DNA of 64,000 nt from Streptomyces sp. cf386. GTDB lineage: Bacteria; Actinomycetota; Actinomycetes; Streptomycetales; Streptomycetaceae. This document shows, piece after piece, positions 51,666 through 60,377 of this stretch (the first letter of the stretch is position 1; every line of letters starts with the position of its first letter). A program made the translations under genes and the position numbers. Under the pieces are notes generated by a model. The model did no database searches, had not been told where the DNA came from, and saw only the letters and a program-made list of their open reading frames with translations. Location of the stretch: assembly GCF_900103585.1 (NCBI RefSeq), contig NZ_FNHV01000009.1:216052-280051 (forward strand), given 5' to 3'.

Positions 51666-52831
51666 GCGCGCCGAGACTGCGCGGGGACACGCCGGAAAGG
51701 GCCGGACTCGACCCCGAGGAGATCCGTCATCTCGTCCGCGAGGTCCACGACCTCACCACCGGCTCTCGCCCCTGGGCGGCCGGCGCGGTGCTGGCCGTCG
51801 GGCGGGGGCCCTGCCTCGCCGTCGAGGAGGCGGCGGGCTGGGCCGTGCGGTACGCCTCCTACGACGAGGAGAAGGACGTCGGGGTGGAGCTGCCGCCCGA
51901 CTCCCGCGTCCCGATGACCACGGACACCCCCTTCGACCTGGCCTCCCTCACGAAACTCTTCACCTCGGTGGCCGCGGTGCAGCAGATCGAGCGGGGCACG
52001 CTCGGCATCGACGCGCGGGTCGGGGCGTATCTGCCGGACTTCCGTGCGGCGGCCCGGCACGACGTCACGGTGCGGCAGCTGCTCACGCACACTTCGGGGC
52101 TGCGGCCCGAACTGCCGCTGTACGACTGCGCTGACGACGCGGAGCGGCTGGAGCTGCTGCGGGCGGAACCGCCGATCGGGGTGCCCGGCACGTACTGCTA
52201 CTCGGACCTCAACTTCCTCCTGCTCCAGCACGTACTGGAACGCATCACCGGCCGCACGCTCGACGTCCTCGTCCACGACGGCATCACCCGCCCCCTCGGC
52301 ATGGCCGCGACCCGCTTCGGCCCGTGCCCCGGCGCGGCGGCGACCGAGGACCAGCGGCGGCCGTGGGCCAAGGCGGAACGCGGGATGCTGCGGGGTGTCG
52401 TGCACGACGAGAACGCGTGGGCGCTGGGTGGGGTGGCGGGGCACGCGGGCCTGTTCTCGACCGCCCGGGACCTGGCGGTCTTCTGCCGCGCACTGCTGTC
52501 GGGCGGCGCGTACGGGCCCGCCCGCATCCTCGGCCCGGACTTCGTGGAGCTGCTGCTGACCGCGCCCGGGCTGGGGTTCGGGGTCGATCAGCCGTGGTTC
52601 ATGGGGGAGTTGGCGGGGCGAGGGGCGGCGGGGCACACCGGCTTCACCGGGACGTCGTTGGTGGTGGATCCGGCGACGGACACGTTTGTGGTGCTGCTGG
52701 CGAATACGGTGCATCCGCGGCGGCGGGGGGCTGCGAGCGAAGCGAGATGGGGGTCCCCCCGGACGGAGTCTGGGGGAGGGCCGCGGGCGGCGGTGGGGAC
52801 GCGGGTGGCGCGGGCGGTTCGGGGGTTGTAG
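51662..52831 (+). CDS. Beta-lactamase-family serine hydrolase
   Basis: 389 aa if read from CTG 51662, or 408 aa from GTG 51605 inside the previous gene. CTG is preferred because GGAGGGAG lies about 10 nt upstream and it overlaps the exporter stop as CTGA, as in normal coupled pairs. Ser-x2-Lys is in FDLASLTKLF, Tyr in YCYSDLNFLL and GHTGFTG replaces the KTG box. Class C/DD-peptidase-like esterase or peptidase; cytoplasmic by lack of a signal. Near its 3' end a Streptomyces palindromic repeat (52730-52780) is part of the reading frame. Confidence 0.85.
   Translation: MSAPRLRGDTPERAGLDPEEIRHLVREVHDLTTGSRPWAAGAVLAVGRGPCLAVEEAAGWAVRYASYDEEKDVGVELPPDSRVPMTTDTPFDLASLTKLFTSVAAVQQIERGTLGIDARVGAYLPDFRAAARHDVTVRQLLTHTSGLRPELPLYDCADDAERLELLRAEPPIGVPGTYCYSDLNFLLLQHVLERITGRTLDVLVHDGITRPLGMAATRFGPCPGAAATEDQRRPWAKAERGMLRGVVHDENAWALGGVAGHAGLFSTARDLAVFCRALLSGGAYGPARILGPDFVELLLTAPGLGFGVDQPWFMGELAGRGAAGHTGFTGTSLVVDPATDTFVVLLANTVHPRRRGAASEARWGSPRTESGGGPRAAVGTRVARAVRGL
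52730..52780. repeat. Streptomyces-type palindromic repeat inside the serine hydrolase CDS
   Basis: Contains CTGCGAGCGAAGCGAGATGG and GGGGGTCCCCCCGGACGGAG, a motif seen scattered through Streptomyces genomes near gene ends. Here it is in frame and adds AASEARWGSPRTESGGG to the protein. Confidence 0.65.
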
Positions 52832-52850
52832 GGGTGCGGGCCGTGTTGTC

Positions 52851-52998
52851 TTTCGCCCCCGCCGCCCCTACCCGTCCCATCCCCAGGGGCTGTTTTCAGC
52901 CCGTCCGGCGTTCGAGGACGAGGCCCCTTCAGGGCCGAAGCGGGGGTCTGGGGGCGCAGCCCCCAGTGAGGGGACGGGTAGGGGCGGCGGGGGCGAGA
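52851..52998. repeat. 26-bp inverted repeat enclosing a Streptomyces dispersed repeat
   Basis: Perfect 26-bp arms at 52853-52878 and 52971-52996 enclose CAGCCCGTCCGGCGTTCGAG and GGTCTGGGGGCGCAGCCCCC, a common Streptomyces intergenic element. Could fold into a long cruciform or transcript stem that ends transcription of the serine hydrolase gene. Confidence 0.75.
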
Positions 52999-53044
52999 AA
53001 AGCCTCGCCCACCCCCACGCCGCGCGCCCTCGTAGAATCGCCGA

Positions 53045-54037
53045 GTGAACGCCCCCGTCCCCCCTCCCGCCGAGACCCTGCGCCACAGCCTCGCCACCCT
53101 CCTCGACGGCCTCCCGCCCCGCCAGGCCACCCAGGCCGTCGACCGGCTGATCGCCACCTACCGGGGCGGCGCCACCCCCACCCACACCCCGATCCTCCGC
53201 GACCGCGCAGACGTGGCCGCCTACGCCGCCTACCGCATGCCCGCCACCTTCGAGGCGGTCCACGCCGCACTGGAGGCGTTCGCACAGGCCGTCCCGGACT
53301 GGACCCCGACCAGCCACACCGACGTCGGCGGCGGAACCGGCGCAGCGACCTGGGCCGTCACAGCCGCCTGGCCCGGCGAGCGCAGCGTCACCGTGCTGGA
53401 CTGGGCCGAGCCCGCCCTCGCGATCGGCCGGGAGATCGCCGCCGCCAACCCCGCGCTGAAGAACGCCCGTTGGCAGCGAGCCCGCATCGGCACGGCCCTT
53501 ACCCTGGACCCCACCGACCTCGTCACGGTCTCCTACGTCCTCAACGAACTCACCGCCCCCGACCGCACCACCCTCCTCGACACGGTCGCCTCCGCCGCCC
53601 AGTCGGTCGTGATCGTCGAACCCGGCACCCCGGACGGCTACACCCGCGTCATCGAGGCCCGGGACCGCCTCGTCACCGCCGGTTTCCACGTCGCCGCCCC
53701 CTGCCCGCACAGCGCCGCCTGCCCCATCGCCCCCGGCACGGACTGGTGCCACTTCTCGGCAAGGGTCAGCCGCTCCTCGCTCCACCGCCAGATCAAGGGC
53801 GGCTCCCTCGCCTACGAGGACGAGAAGTTCGCGTACGTCGCCGCCACCCGCCTCCCGGTCACCCCGGCCCCCGCCCGCGTCGTACGCAAACCCCAGATCC
53901 GCAAGGGCCAGGTCCTCCTCGACCTGTGCGAAACCGAGCCCGCCCTGCGCCGCACGACTGTCACCAAACGCCACGGCGACCTCTACAAGGCGGCCCGCGA
54001 CGCGGACTGGGGCGACGCCTGGCCGCCGGCCGAGTGA
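53045..54037 (+). CDS. Rsm22-family small-subunit rRNA methyltransferase-like protein
   Basis: 330 aa from GTG 53045. SAM-binding DVGGGTGAATW (about 93-103), and the Rsm22 signature block CPHSAACPI ... DWCHFSARVSR ... YEDEKFAYV, with clustered Cys that may hold an iron-sulfur cluster as in mitochondrial Rsm22 (METTL17). Bacterial members are presumed to bind the small ribosomal subunit. The N-terminal ~55 residues are helical. A 27-bp tandem repeat begins in its last codons. Confidence 0.88.
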   Translation: MNAPVPPPAETLRHSLATLLDGLPPRQATQAVDRLIATYRGGATPTHTPILRDRADVAAYAAYRMPATFEAVHAALEAFAQAVPDWTPTSHTDVGGGTGAATWAVTAAWPGERSVTVLDWAEPALAIGREIAAANPALKNARWQRARIGTALTLDPTDLVTVSYVLNELTAPDRTTLLDTVASAAQSVVIVEPGTPDGYTRVIEARDRLVTAGFHVAAPCPHSAACPIAPGTDWCHFSARVSRSSLHRQIKGGSLAYEDEKFAYVAATRLPVTPAPARVVRKPQIRKGQVLLDLCETEPALRRTTVTKRHGDLYKAARDADWGDAWPPAE

Positions 54038-54080
54038 AGAGGGGCGCGGTCGGTGGCCGGGTGAAGAGGGGCGTGGTCGG
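54034..54080. repeat. Two-copy 27-bp tandem repeat
   Basis: GTGAAGAGGGGCGCGGTCGG at 54034 and GTGAAGAGGGGCGTGGTCGG at 54061, spanning the stop codon of the Rsm22 gene and the gap before the convergent DUF6243 gene. Looks like a local duplication. Confidence 0.75.
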
Positions 54081-54269
54081 TCACGACGACTCGTCGGGCG
54101 CCCCCTCTCCCTGTTTCTCCTGGAACTTCCGCAGCAGTTCCCGTTTCTGCGCCGCGGGGTCCGTACCGCCGCCGATCCGGCTGCCCTGACCACCCCCGCG
54201 CAGCGCCTTGCGGCCGAGGTTCCGCCGCGCGCCGCCGACTCCGAGCATGTTTCCGCCGCCTCGGGCCAT
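54081..54269 (-). CDS. DUF6243-family small protein
   Basis: 62 aa from ATG 54269. Basic, Gly-rich N-terminus (ARGGGNMLGVGGARRNLGRK) and helical QKRELLRKFQEKQ near the end, matching the short DUF6243 proteins of Streptomyces. Function unknown; the basic Gly/Arg content suggests nucleic-acid binding, which is inference. Divergent from the TetR gene and likely shares its operators. Confidence 0.75.
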   Translation of the reverse strand: MARGGGNMLGVGGARRNLGRKALRGGGQGSRIGGGTDPAAQKRELLRKFQEKQGEGAPDESS

Positions 54270-54306
54270 GGTGAGGCTCCTTTCGTCATCCACATCCATC
54301 ACTCAA

Positions 54307-54323
54307 CGAGACGTATCGTCTCG
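54307..54323. promoter_or_regulatory. TetR operator candidate 1
   Basis: Perfect palindrome CGAGACGTATCGTCTCG with 7-bp arms, in the divergent gap between DUF6243 and the TetR gene. Confidence 0.75.
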
Positions 54324-54343
54324 ATCACCCGATCAGGGTCCAG

Positions 54344-54360
54344 CGAGACGCTCCGTCTTG
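54344..54360. promoter_or_regulatory. TetR operator candidate 2
   Basis: CGAGACGCTCCGTCTTG, same arms as operator 1 with one mismatch, starting 37 bp after it and ending 21 bp before the TetR start. Suggests two dimers bound about 3.5 turns apart. Confidence 0.7.
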
Positions 54361-54381
54361 TCAACCTGATAAATTCAAGCC

Positions 54382-55038
54382 ATGGCAGCCCAGAAGTCCG
54401 CGCAGAATTCCCCCGGGAAAATCGATCACCCCGCCCCCAACACCACCCGCCGCAGCGAGAAGTCCCGCCGCGCCATCTACGACGCCGCCCTCGCCCTCGT
54501 CGTCGAGGTCGGCTACCCCAGGACGACCATCGAGGGCATCGCCGCCCGCGCCGGCGTCGGCAAGCAGACGATCTACCGCTGGTGGTCGTCGAAGGCCGAG
54601 GTGCTGATGGAGGCGTTCCTCGATCTCGGGGAGCAGTCCGTGCGGGACTCGGGCCTTGAGCCGTACGCCATCCCGGACACCGGAGACCTCGCCGCCGACC
54701 TGAAGGCCGTACTGCGCGCCACCGTCGACGAGCTGAAGGACCCCCGCTTCGAGGCCCCGTCCCGCGCCCTCGCCGCCGAGGGCGTGGTCAACGAGCAGCT
54801 CGGCCGGGAGTTCGTGACCAAGCTCCTCGAACCCTCGCTCCAGCTCTACGTCGACCGGCTGCGCTCGGCGCAGGAGGCCGGGGACGTGCGCCCGGAGATC
54901 GACCCGCGCATCGCCCTCGAACTCTTCGTCTCGCCCCTCGCCCAGCGCTGGCTGCAGTACACGGGCCCGATCTCGTACGAGTACACGGACACCCTCGTCG
55001 ACTACGCCCTGCACGGCCTTGCACCGCGCACCCGGTAG
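54382..55038 (+). CDS. TetR/AcrR-family repressor
   Basis: 218 aa from ATG 54382. The N-terminal helix-turn-helix (AIYDAALALVVEVGYPRTTI then IAARAGVGKQTIYRWWSSKA) covers about residues 30-75. The C-terminal ligand domain is of the TetR_C_16/AefR-like type (LFVSPLAQRWLQYTG). Two palindromic operators just upstream indicate autorepression and control of the divergent DUF6243 gene. Ligand unknown. Confidence 0.92.
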   Translation: MAAQKSAQNSPGKIDHPAPNTTRRSEKSRRAIYDAALALVVEVGYPRTTIEGIAARAGVGKQTIYRWWSSKAEVLMEAFLDLGEQSVRDSGLEPYAIPDTGDLAADLKAVLRATVDELKDPRFEAPSRALAAEGVVNEQLGREFVTKLLEPSLQLYVDRLRSAQEAGDVRPEIDPRIALELFVSPLAQRWLQYTGPISYEYTDTLVDYALHGLAPRTR

Positions 55039-55230
55039 GGCCGTAAGTCTGTAAGTCCGGGCGCACACGGCAAGGGCCGTAAATCCCGCCAAAGCAGCCC
55101 ATTATCCCTGATCGCAGGGGAGTGCACACCTCGCCCCACCTGGCCCGGTTGTCCGCTACGGCCCCCCGAGGCGCACGATGATGGGACCATAGGGCATGCT
55201 GTTCCGCACGACAGCGAGGCGAGGCGATAG

Positions 55231-55962
55231 ATGAGCGCGGAGTTGGGCGGCAGGGCCGGCCTACAGGGCAAACTCACCCAATGGCTGCGCGGACGCCGCC
55301 CGAAGGACACCGCCGACGACGGTGGCAGGGAGGCCCTGCTGCTGGCCGCCGCCGCCGTCGGACTGCCCCTCGCGCCCGCCGCGCACCCGGCCGGCTACCG
55401 CTGTTCCTGTGATCGGATCGGCTGTCCCACCCCGGCCCGGCACCCGGTGTCCTTCGCCTGGCAGACGCAGTCCACCACCGATCGAGGACAGATCGAGCGG
55501 TGGGCCCGGCATCAGCCGCAGGCCAACTTCATCACCGCGACCGGCATGGTGCACGACGTGCTCGACGTGCCGATCGAGGCCGGGCGCGAGGCGCTGGAGC
55601 GGCTGCTCGCCTCCGGTATCGAGGTCGGCCCGGTCGCCGAGAGCGACGACGGCCGCATGCTCCTGTTCACCCTCACCCGCGGCACCCCCGAGGACGAGGA
55701 CGAGTGGTGGCCCTGCGAGCTGGACTGCCACCCCGAGACCATGGACGAGCACCCGGGACTGCGCTGGCACTGCCGCGGGTCCTACGTCCTCGTACCGCCC
55801 GCCCAACTGCCCGGCGAGGGCCAGACCGTGCACTGGGTGCGCGGCCTCGAACACCCGCTGCCCGACCCGCTGAGCCTGCTGGAAGTCCTCACCGACGCCT
55901 GCTCCCGCTACGTCGGCGAGGAGCCCGACCACGTCTCCGCGGCCTGGCCCCTCCGCCGCTGA
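55231..55962 (+). CDS. Bifunctional DNA primase/polymerase-domain protein
   Basis: 243 aa from ATG 55231. The N-terminal prim-pol like pattern AAAAVGLPLAPAAHPAGYRC, two Cys pairs (CSCDRIGCPTPARHP) and VHDVLDVPIEAG resemble the short stand-alone prim-pol proteins conserved in Streptomyces. The classical D-x-D metal motif is not plain (only DVLDVP), so polymerase activity is doubtful. It is monocistronic, without phage or plasmid genes nearby. Confidence 0.78.
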   Translation: MSAELGGRAGLQGKLTQWLRGRRPKDTADDGGREALLLAAAAVGLPLAPAAHPAGYRCSCDRIGCPTPARHPVSFAWQTQSTTDRGQIERWARHQPQANFITATGMVHDVLDVPIEAGREALERLLASGIEVGPVAESDDGRMLLFTLTRGTPEDEDEWWPCELDCHPETMDEHPGLRWHCRGSYVLVPPAQLPGEGQTVHWVRGLEHPLPDPLSLLEVLTDACSRYVGEEPDHVSAAWPLRR

Positions 55963-55987
55963 GCCGTAGGGCCTGGCGGTGGCGCCG

Positions 55988-56980
55988 CTACTCGCCCTTC
56001 GCCGACGTCAGACCCTGGGTCCGGCCGATGACCTCGACCTTCCCGGAGCCCTTCGGATCCAGCGCCAGTTCGTTGGAGATGATCTCCATCGTGAGCGACT
56101 GCTTGATCTCGCCCTTCGTCAGGGCCTCCACGGCCTTGCCGGGCGAGGGGACCGAGGTGCCGGCGTAGGCCGTCCGCTTCTCGTAGTAGCGCGTGGTGAA
56201 GAACACCAGCGCGCCGCCGTCCGTGGTGCGCAGCGCCAGCGGGGCGTAGTCGCCGCTGGTGAGCGGCTCGTCGATGAACTGGCTGACCAGGCCCGGCCGC
56301 TTGGCGGCCTTCGTCCGGTCGGCACGCCACTCGCTGGTGTGGCGGCCGTCCGCGAAGGCGTTCCCGCCGTCCTTGAGATAGCCCGCGTACTCCTTGCTCA
56401 AGTCCACGGGCGGCATGGCCAGTTCGGTCGAGTTCGCGGGGACGGCCTCGGCCCAGCCGTCCTTGTCCGTCTTGAACTTCGGCATGTCGTCGGGGGCCAC
56501 CAGCGTCAGATACGCCGCCTCCCACGGCTCGTCCAGACCGCCCCGGGTGAACACGAAGATCCAGCGCGCGGTGCCGAACTTGTTGCCGGCCGCGTCGGCC
56601 ATGAACCAGCGTGGCCAGCCCGCCTTCTTCGGGATCGTGATCTTGACGTCCGACAGCTTCAGCGGAGTGTGCGCCGCGTTGCCGCCGGGGCTGACCGCCT
56701 TGCCCGCCGTCAGCCGGGCCCCGTCGATGTCGCCCAGGGCGCCGGTGACGTAGTCGGCGTCGAGGGAGCTGTCGTACGCCTTGTCCGCCTTGTTGTACGC
56801 GGAAGTGAACTCTTCGAGCGCCTTGGTGGCCTCCGCCTTGGTGGCCGAGGGGAGGATCTCCCGCTCCCCGTGGACGACCACGCATCCGCTCGCCGTCAAC
56901 GACAAAGCGGTCAGCGAGGCTGCAATCAGTGCGCTCCGGTCAAGCCTGCGGAGCCTTTGAGGGCCGCGTTCCCTGCTCAT
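55988..56980 (-). CDS. Lipoprotein linked to the efe iron operon
   Basis: 330 aa from ATG 56980 with AAGGGA about 5 nt upstream. Signal peptide with lipobox TASGC at about residue 29-33. The mature protein (~295 aa) has no motif I can assign; it resembles a family of actinobacterial secreted proteins with two similar halves. The start lies 41 bases inside the efeU 3' end, so the gene is almost certainly co-transcribed with efeOBU and may have an envelope role in iron uptake; that role is inferred from position only. Confidence 0.75.
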   Translation of the reverse strand: MSRERGPQRLRRLDRSALIAASLTALSLTASGCVVVHGEREILPSATKAEATKALEEFTSAYNKADKAYDSSLDADYVTGALGDIDGARLTAGKAVSPGGNAAHTPLKLSDVKITIPKKAGWPRWFMADAAGNKFGTARWIFVFTRGGLDEPWEAAYLTLVAPDDMPKFKTDKDGWAEAVPANSTELAMPPVDLSKEYAGYLKDGGNAFADGRHTSEWRADRTKAAKRPGLVSQFIDEPLTSGDYAPLALRTTDGGALVFFTTRYYEKRTAYAGTSVPSPGKAVEALTKGEIKQSLTMEIISNELALDPKGSGKVEVIGRTQGLTSAKGE

Positions 56981-57812
56981 CAGGTCCCTTCACCTTCCCC
57001 TTCCCGGAGGCGAACCCTACCGGTGCGAGGAACAGCGTGAGTGTCGGGACCAGGTACAGCAGCCACACCGTGACCTGGAGGACGGTCGGATCGGGCTGGA
57101 AGTTGAAGATTCCCTTCAGCAGGGTGCCGTACCAACTCGACGGATCGACGGTGTCGCTGATGTCGAACGCCTTGTCGCTCAGGCCCGGCAGCCACCGCGC
57201 CTCCTGCAGGTCGTGGAAGCCGTACGCCAGCACGCCCGCCGCCACGACCACCAGCATGCCGCCGGTCCAGGTGAAGAACTTCGCGAGGTTGATGCGCACG
57301 GCGCCGCGATAGAACAGCCAGCCCAGGACGATCGCCGTGGCGATGCCGAGGGCGGCGCCGATCATCGGGCGCGGGCTGCCGTCGCCGGCCGCGCGCACCG
57401 ACGCCCAGACGAACAGGGCCGTCTCCAGACCCTCCCGGCCGACCGCCAGGAACGCGGTCGCGACCAGCGCGCCCGTGCCCATCCGCAGGGCCTCGTCCAG
57501 CTTGCCGTGCAGCTCGGCCTTCAGATGCCGGGCGGTGCGCCGCATCCAGAACACCATCCACGTCACCAGGCCCACCGCGAGCAGCGACAGAGAACCGCCG
57601 AGCGCCTCCTGCGCCTCGAACGTCAGCTCCTGCGAGCCGAATTCGAGCGCGCAGCCGAAGCCGAGCGCGAGGAGGACCGCGACGCCGATGCCGATCCAGA
57701 TGGGCTTGAGGGCGTCCCGGCGATCCGTCTTCACCAGGTAGGCGATGAGGATGCAGACGACCAGGCTCGCCTCCAGGCCCTCGCGCAGGCCGATCAGGTA
57801 GTTGGAGAACAT
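56940..57812 (-). CDS. efeU: EfeU/FTR1-type iron permease
   Basis: 290 aa from ATG 57812. Seven hydrophobic segments and two iron-binding REGLE motifs (LIGLREGLEASL near residue 10 and VGREGLETALF near 125), the mark of FTR1/EfeU permeases. Imports iron across the membrane together with EfeO and EfeB. 6 bases after the efeB stop. The C-terminal ~25 residues are a charged tail that overlaps the next gene. Confidence 0.94.
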   Translation of the reverse strand: MFSNYLIGLREGLEASLVVCILIAYLVKTDRRDALKPIWIGIGVAVLLALGFGCALEFGSQELTFEAQEALGGSLSLLAVGLVTWMVFWMRRTARHLKAELHGKLDEALRMGTGALVATAFLAVGREGLETALFVWASVRAAGDGSPRPMIGAALGIATAIVLGWLFYRGAVRINLAKFFTWTGGMLVVVAAGVLAYGFHDLQEARWLPGLSDKAFDISDTVDPSSWYGTLLKGIFNFQPDPTVLQVTVWLLYLVPTLTLFLAPVGFASGKGKVKGPDEQGTRPSKAPQA

Positions 57813-57818
57813 CAGCCC

Positions 57819-59075
57819 TCACGCCTCCTTGCCGAACAGGGTGCTGCCCCACCAGTCGTCCTTGTCGCGGACGCCGGGCGGGATCGCGAACAGCGCCGAA
57901 CCCACGTGCTGGATGTACTCGTTGAGCGAGTCGAGCGCCAGATTGCGCTGGATGCGGATGAACCCGGTGCGCGGGTCCCGCTGGTAGGCCAGGAAGAACA
58001 GGCCCGCGTCCAGCCGGCCCAGCCCGTCGGTGCCGTCGGTGAAGGAGTAGCCGCGGCGCAGGATCGTCGCCCCGTGGTTGGAGTCGGGGTGCGCGAGCCG
58101 GACGTGCGCGTCGGGCAGCATCGCCTTCAGGAACGGCTCGTCGCGCTCCTTGGCCTTGCCGACCGGGGCGCCCTCGCCCTTGTCCCGGCCGATGATGTCC
58201 TCCTGCTCCTGCAGGGAGGTGCGGTCCCAGGTCTCGATGTGCATACGGATGCGGCGGGCGACGAGGTAGGAGCCGCCGTTCAGCCACGCCGGACCGTCCT
58301 GCTCGTCCACCCACACGAACTTCTTCAGCCGGTCCGCCTCCGTGCCCGCGATGTTGCGGGTGCCGTCCTTGAACCCCATGAGGTTGCGGGGAGTCTGCTC
58401 CTCCGGCGTTGTCGACGAGGTCTTCCCGAAGCCCAGTTGGGACCACTTGATGACGACCTTGCCGAAGCCGATGCGGGCCAGGTTGCGGATGGCGTGCACC
58501 GCGACCTGCGGATCGTCCGCGCAGGCCTGGACGCACAGGTCGCCGCCGCTGCGGTTCCGGTCCAGGTTGTCCCCGGCGAACTTCGGCAGCTCGGCGAGGG
58601 CTTCGGGGCGGGCGTCCGCGATGCCGAACGCCTCGCCGTACTTCTCGAAGAGCGACGGCCCGAAGCCGATCGTCAGCGTCAGCCGCGACGGCTTCAGCCC
58701 CAGCGCCTCACCGGTGTCGTCCGGCGGCGCCTCGGCCAGACCGCCGTACGCACCCTCGCCTACCGCCTGCCCGGCGGTCATCCGGCGTGCGGCTTCCGTC
58801 CAGTCCTTCAGCATCCGCACGAACTCGGCGCGGTCGTCGGTCTTCACGTCGAACGCGGCGAAGTGCAGCCGGTCCTGCACCGGCGTGGCGATGCCCGCCT
58901 GCCGGTCGCCGTGGAAGTCGATCGCGGCGCCCGCGTCGGCGCCCGCCGGAGCCACGTCGTCGCCGGTGCGGCTCATCGCCACGGCACCGCCGGCCGCGAC
59001 GGCACCGAGCGCGAGCCCGGCACCACCCCAGCCGATCAGCGCACGCCGGGACGGAGTCGGAGAGATCTCGGTCAT
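57819..59075 (-). CDS. efeB: EfeB, Tat-exported DyP-type haem peroxidase
   Basis: 418 aa from ATG 59075. Twin-arginine signal (SRRALIGWGGAGLALGAVAA). DyP motif G-x2-DG in GFKDGTRN with the catalytic Asp, and the proximal haem His in the HPDSNHG region, followed by RRGYSF. Works with EfeO to oxidise or release iron for EfeU. It starts 13 bp after the efeO stop. Confidence 0.94.
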   Translation of the reverse strand: MTEISPTPSRRALIGWGGAGLALGAVAAGGAVAMSRTGDDVAPAGADAGAAIDFHGDRQAGIATPVQDRLHFAAFDVKTDDRAEFVRMLKDWTEAARRMTAGQAVGEGAYGGLAEAPPDDTGEALGLKPSRLTLTIGFGPSLFEKYGEAFGIADARPEALAELPKFAGDNLDRNRSGGDLCVQACADDPQVAVHAIRNLARIGFGKVVIKWSQLGFGKTSSTTPEEQTPRNLMGFKDGTRNIAGTEADRLKKFVWVDEQDGPAWLNGGSYLVARRIRMHIETWDRTSLQEQEDIIGRDKGEGAPVGKAKERDEPFLKAMLPDAHVRLAHPDSNHGATILRRGYSFTDGTDGLGRLDAGLFFLAYQRDPRTGFIRIQRNLALDSLNEYIQHVGSALFAIPPGVRDKDDWWGSTLFGKEA

Positions 59076-59088
59076 GAGGGCGTCCGCC

Positions 59089-60246
59089 TTACTTCACGAC
59101 GACGGCGGCGGCGAGCTTGGACAGCGGCTCCGCGAGCGCGTTGACGCCGTCCGACAGCTCCTTGCGGTCGGCCTCGCCGACCTTGTCGTACGAGGTGAAG
59201 TCGTACGACGCCTTGTCCGCCCGGTACTTGTCGAGCAGCGTGTTCAGCGCGCCGAACTGCGTGTCGAGCTCGGTGACCAACTCCGGCTCGTTCTCCTTCG
59301 CGACCGCCTTCAGCAGCTCGTACGCCTTCTGGGCGCCCTCGACGTTGGCCTTGAAGTCGACCAGGTCGGTGTGCGAGTAGCGCTCCTCCTCGCCGGTGAC
59401 CTTGCCGGTGGCGACCTCGTCGAGGAGCTCCTTGGCGCCGTTGGCCATGGAGGTCGGGGTGATCTCGGCCTTGCCGACCCGCTTCTGCCAGTCCTTCAGA
59501 TCGGTGATCAGCTGGTCGGCGAGTTCCGAGTCGCGGTCGGTGAGCTTCTTGTCCTGCCAGAGCGAGCGCTCCAGACGGTGCCAGCCCGTCCAGTCCTTCT
59601 CCGGGTCCTGACCCTCCCCCAGGCCGTCCTCGCGGACGTCGACCTTAGGGTCGATGTCGCCGAAGGACTCGGCCACCGGCTCGGTGCGCTCCCAGCCGAT
59701 GCGGGAGGGGGCGTAGGCCTTCTTCGCGGCCTCGATGTCGCCGTCCTTGACGGCCTTGGCGAACGCCTCAGCCTTCGGCAGTGTCTCGTCGGCCTGCGCC
59801 TGCGCGTACTCGCGGTAGGCGGCGACGGCGCTGTCCAGCCGCGGATCCCGCTGGGCGACCGTGCCCTTGCCGGTGGCCTTGACGGTCTGCCGGATGCCGT
59901 CGCCCTTCATGCCGGGCTTGCAGGCGATCGTGTAATCGCCCGCCTTCACCTCGGCGGTGACGGTCTGCTTGGTGCCGGGGCCTATGTTTTCGCGCTCGGT
60001 GACGATGCGGTCGTCCGGGAAGAGGATGTAGACCTCGGTGACCTTGGACCCCTTGTTCTCGATGGCGAGTTCGACGTGCCCGGCCGGGAACTCCTTCTTC
60101 GACACCTCGCACTTGTCGTCGGTCGCGGTCACGTTGACGACCCGGTCGCTGCCCGCCGAACTGCCCTTCTCGGTGCACCCCGTGACGGCGGTCAGGGCCG
60201 CCACGGCGGCGAGGGCGGTGGTGACGGGACGTCTGACGGCGCGCAT
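59089..60246 (-). CDS. efeO: EfeO, iron-binding lipoprotein with cupredoxin and M75 domains
   Basis: 385 aa from ATG 60246. Lipobox TAVTGC near residue 20-24. The N-terminal cupredoxin-like domain (about 38-130) includes CEVSKKEFPAGHVEL and YTIACKPGMKG. The C-terminal imelysin/M75 domain holds the HxxE motif in GWHRLERSLW. Captures iron outside the membrane for EfeB/EfeU. First gene of the efeOBU-lipoprotein operon. Two iron boxes lie within 50 bp upstream. Confidence 0.94.
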   Translation of the reverse strand: MRAVRRPVTTALAAVAALTAVTGCTEKGSSAGSDRVVNVTATDDKCEVSKKEFPAGHVELAIENKGSKVTEVYILFPDDRIVTERENIGPGTKQTVTAEVKAGDYTIACKPGMKGDGIRQTVKATGKGTVAQRDPRLDSAVAAYREYAQAQADETLPKAEAFAKAVKDGDIEAAKKAYAPSRIGWERTEPVAESFGDIDPKVDVREDGLGEGQDPEKDWTGWHRLERSLWQDKKLTDRDSELADQLITDLKDWQKRVGKAEITPTSMANGAKELLDEVATGKVTGEEERYSHTDLVDFKANVEGAQKAYELLKAVAKENEPELVTELDTQFGALNTLLDKYRADKASYDFTSYDKVGEADRKELSDGVNALAEPLSKLAAAVVVK

Positions 60247-60256
60247 AAGGGCTCCA

Positions 60257-60295
60257 GAAGGTGAGGCTCGCCTAACGAAGATAAGGATTACCTAA
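60257..60295 (-). promoter_or_regulatory. Tandem iron boxes upstream of efeO
   Basis: On the minus strand, TTAGGTAATCCTTATCTTC (60295-60277) and TTAGGCGAGCCTCACCTTC (60275-60257), which agree with the IdeR/DmdR consensus TTAGGTTAGSCTAACCTAA at 13 and 14 of 19 positions. Starts are 20 bp apart, so two dimers could bind on one face. Expected to give iron repression. Confidence 0.78.
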
Positions 60296-60377
60296 GTGGC
60301 CAAAAACGATCCCATAGGGAAGTCAAAGGAACGTCAAAGGTTTGGCGTGGGTCAGCGGAGTGCGTCAGGGGAGTGGT

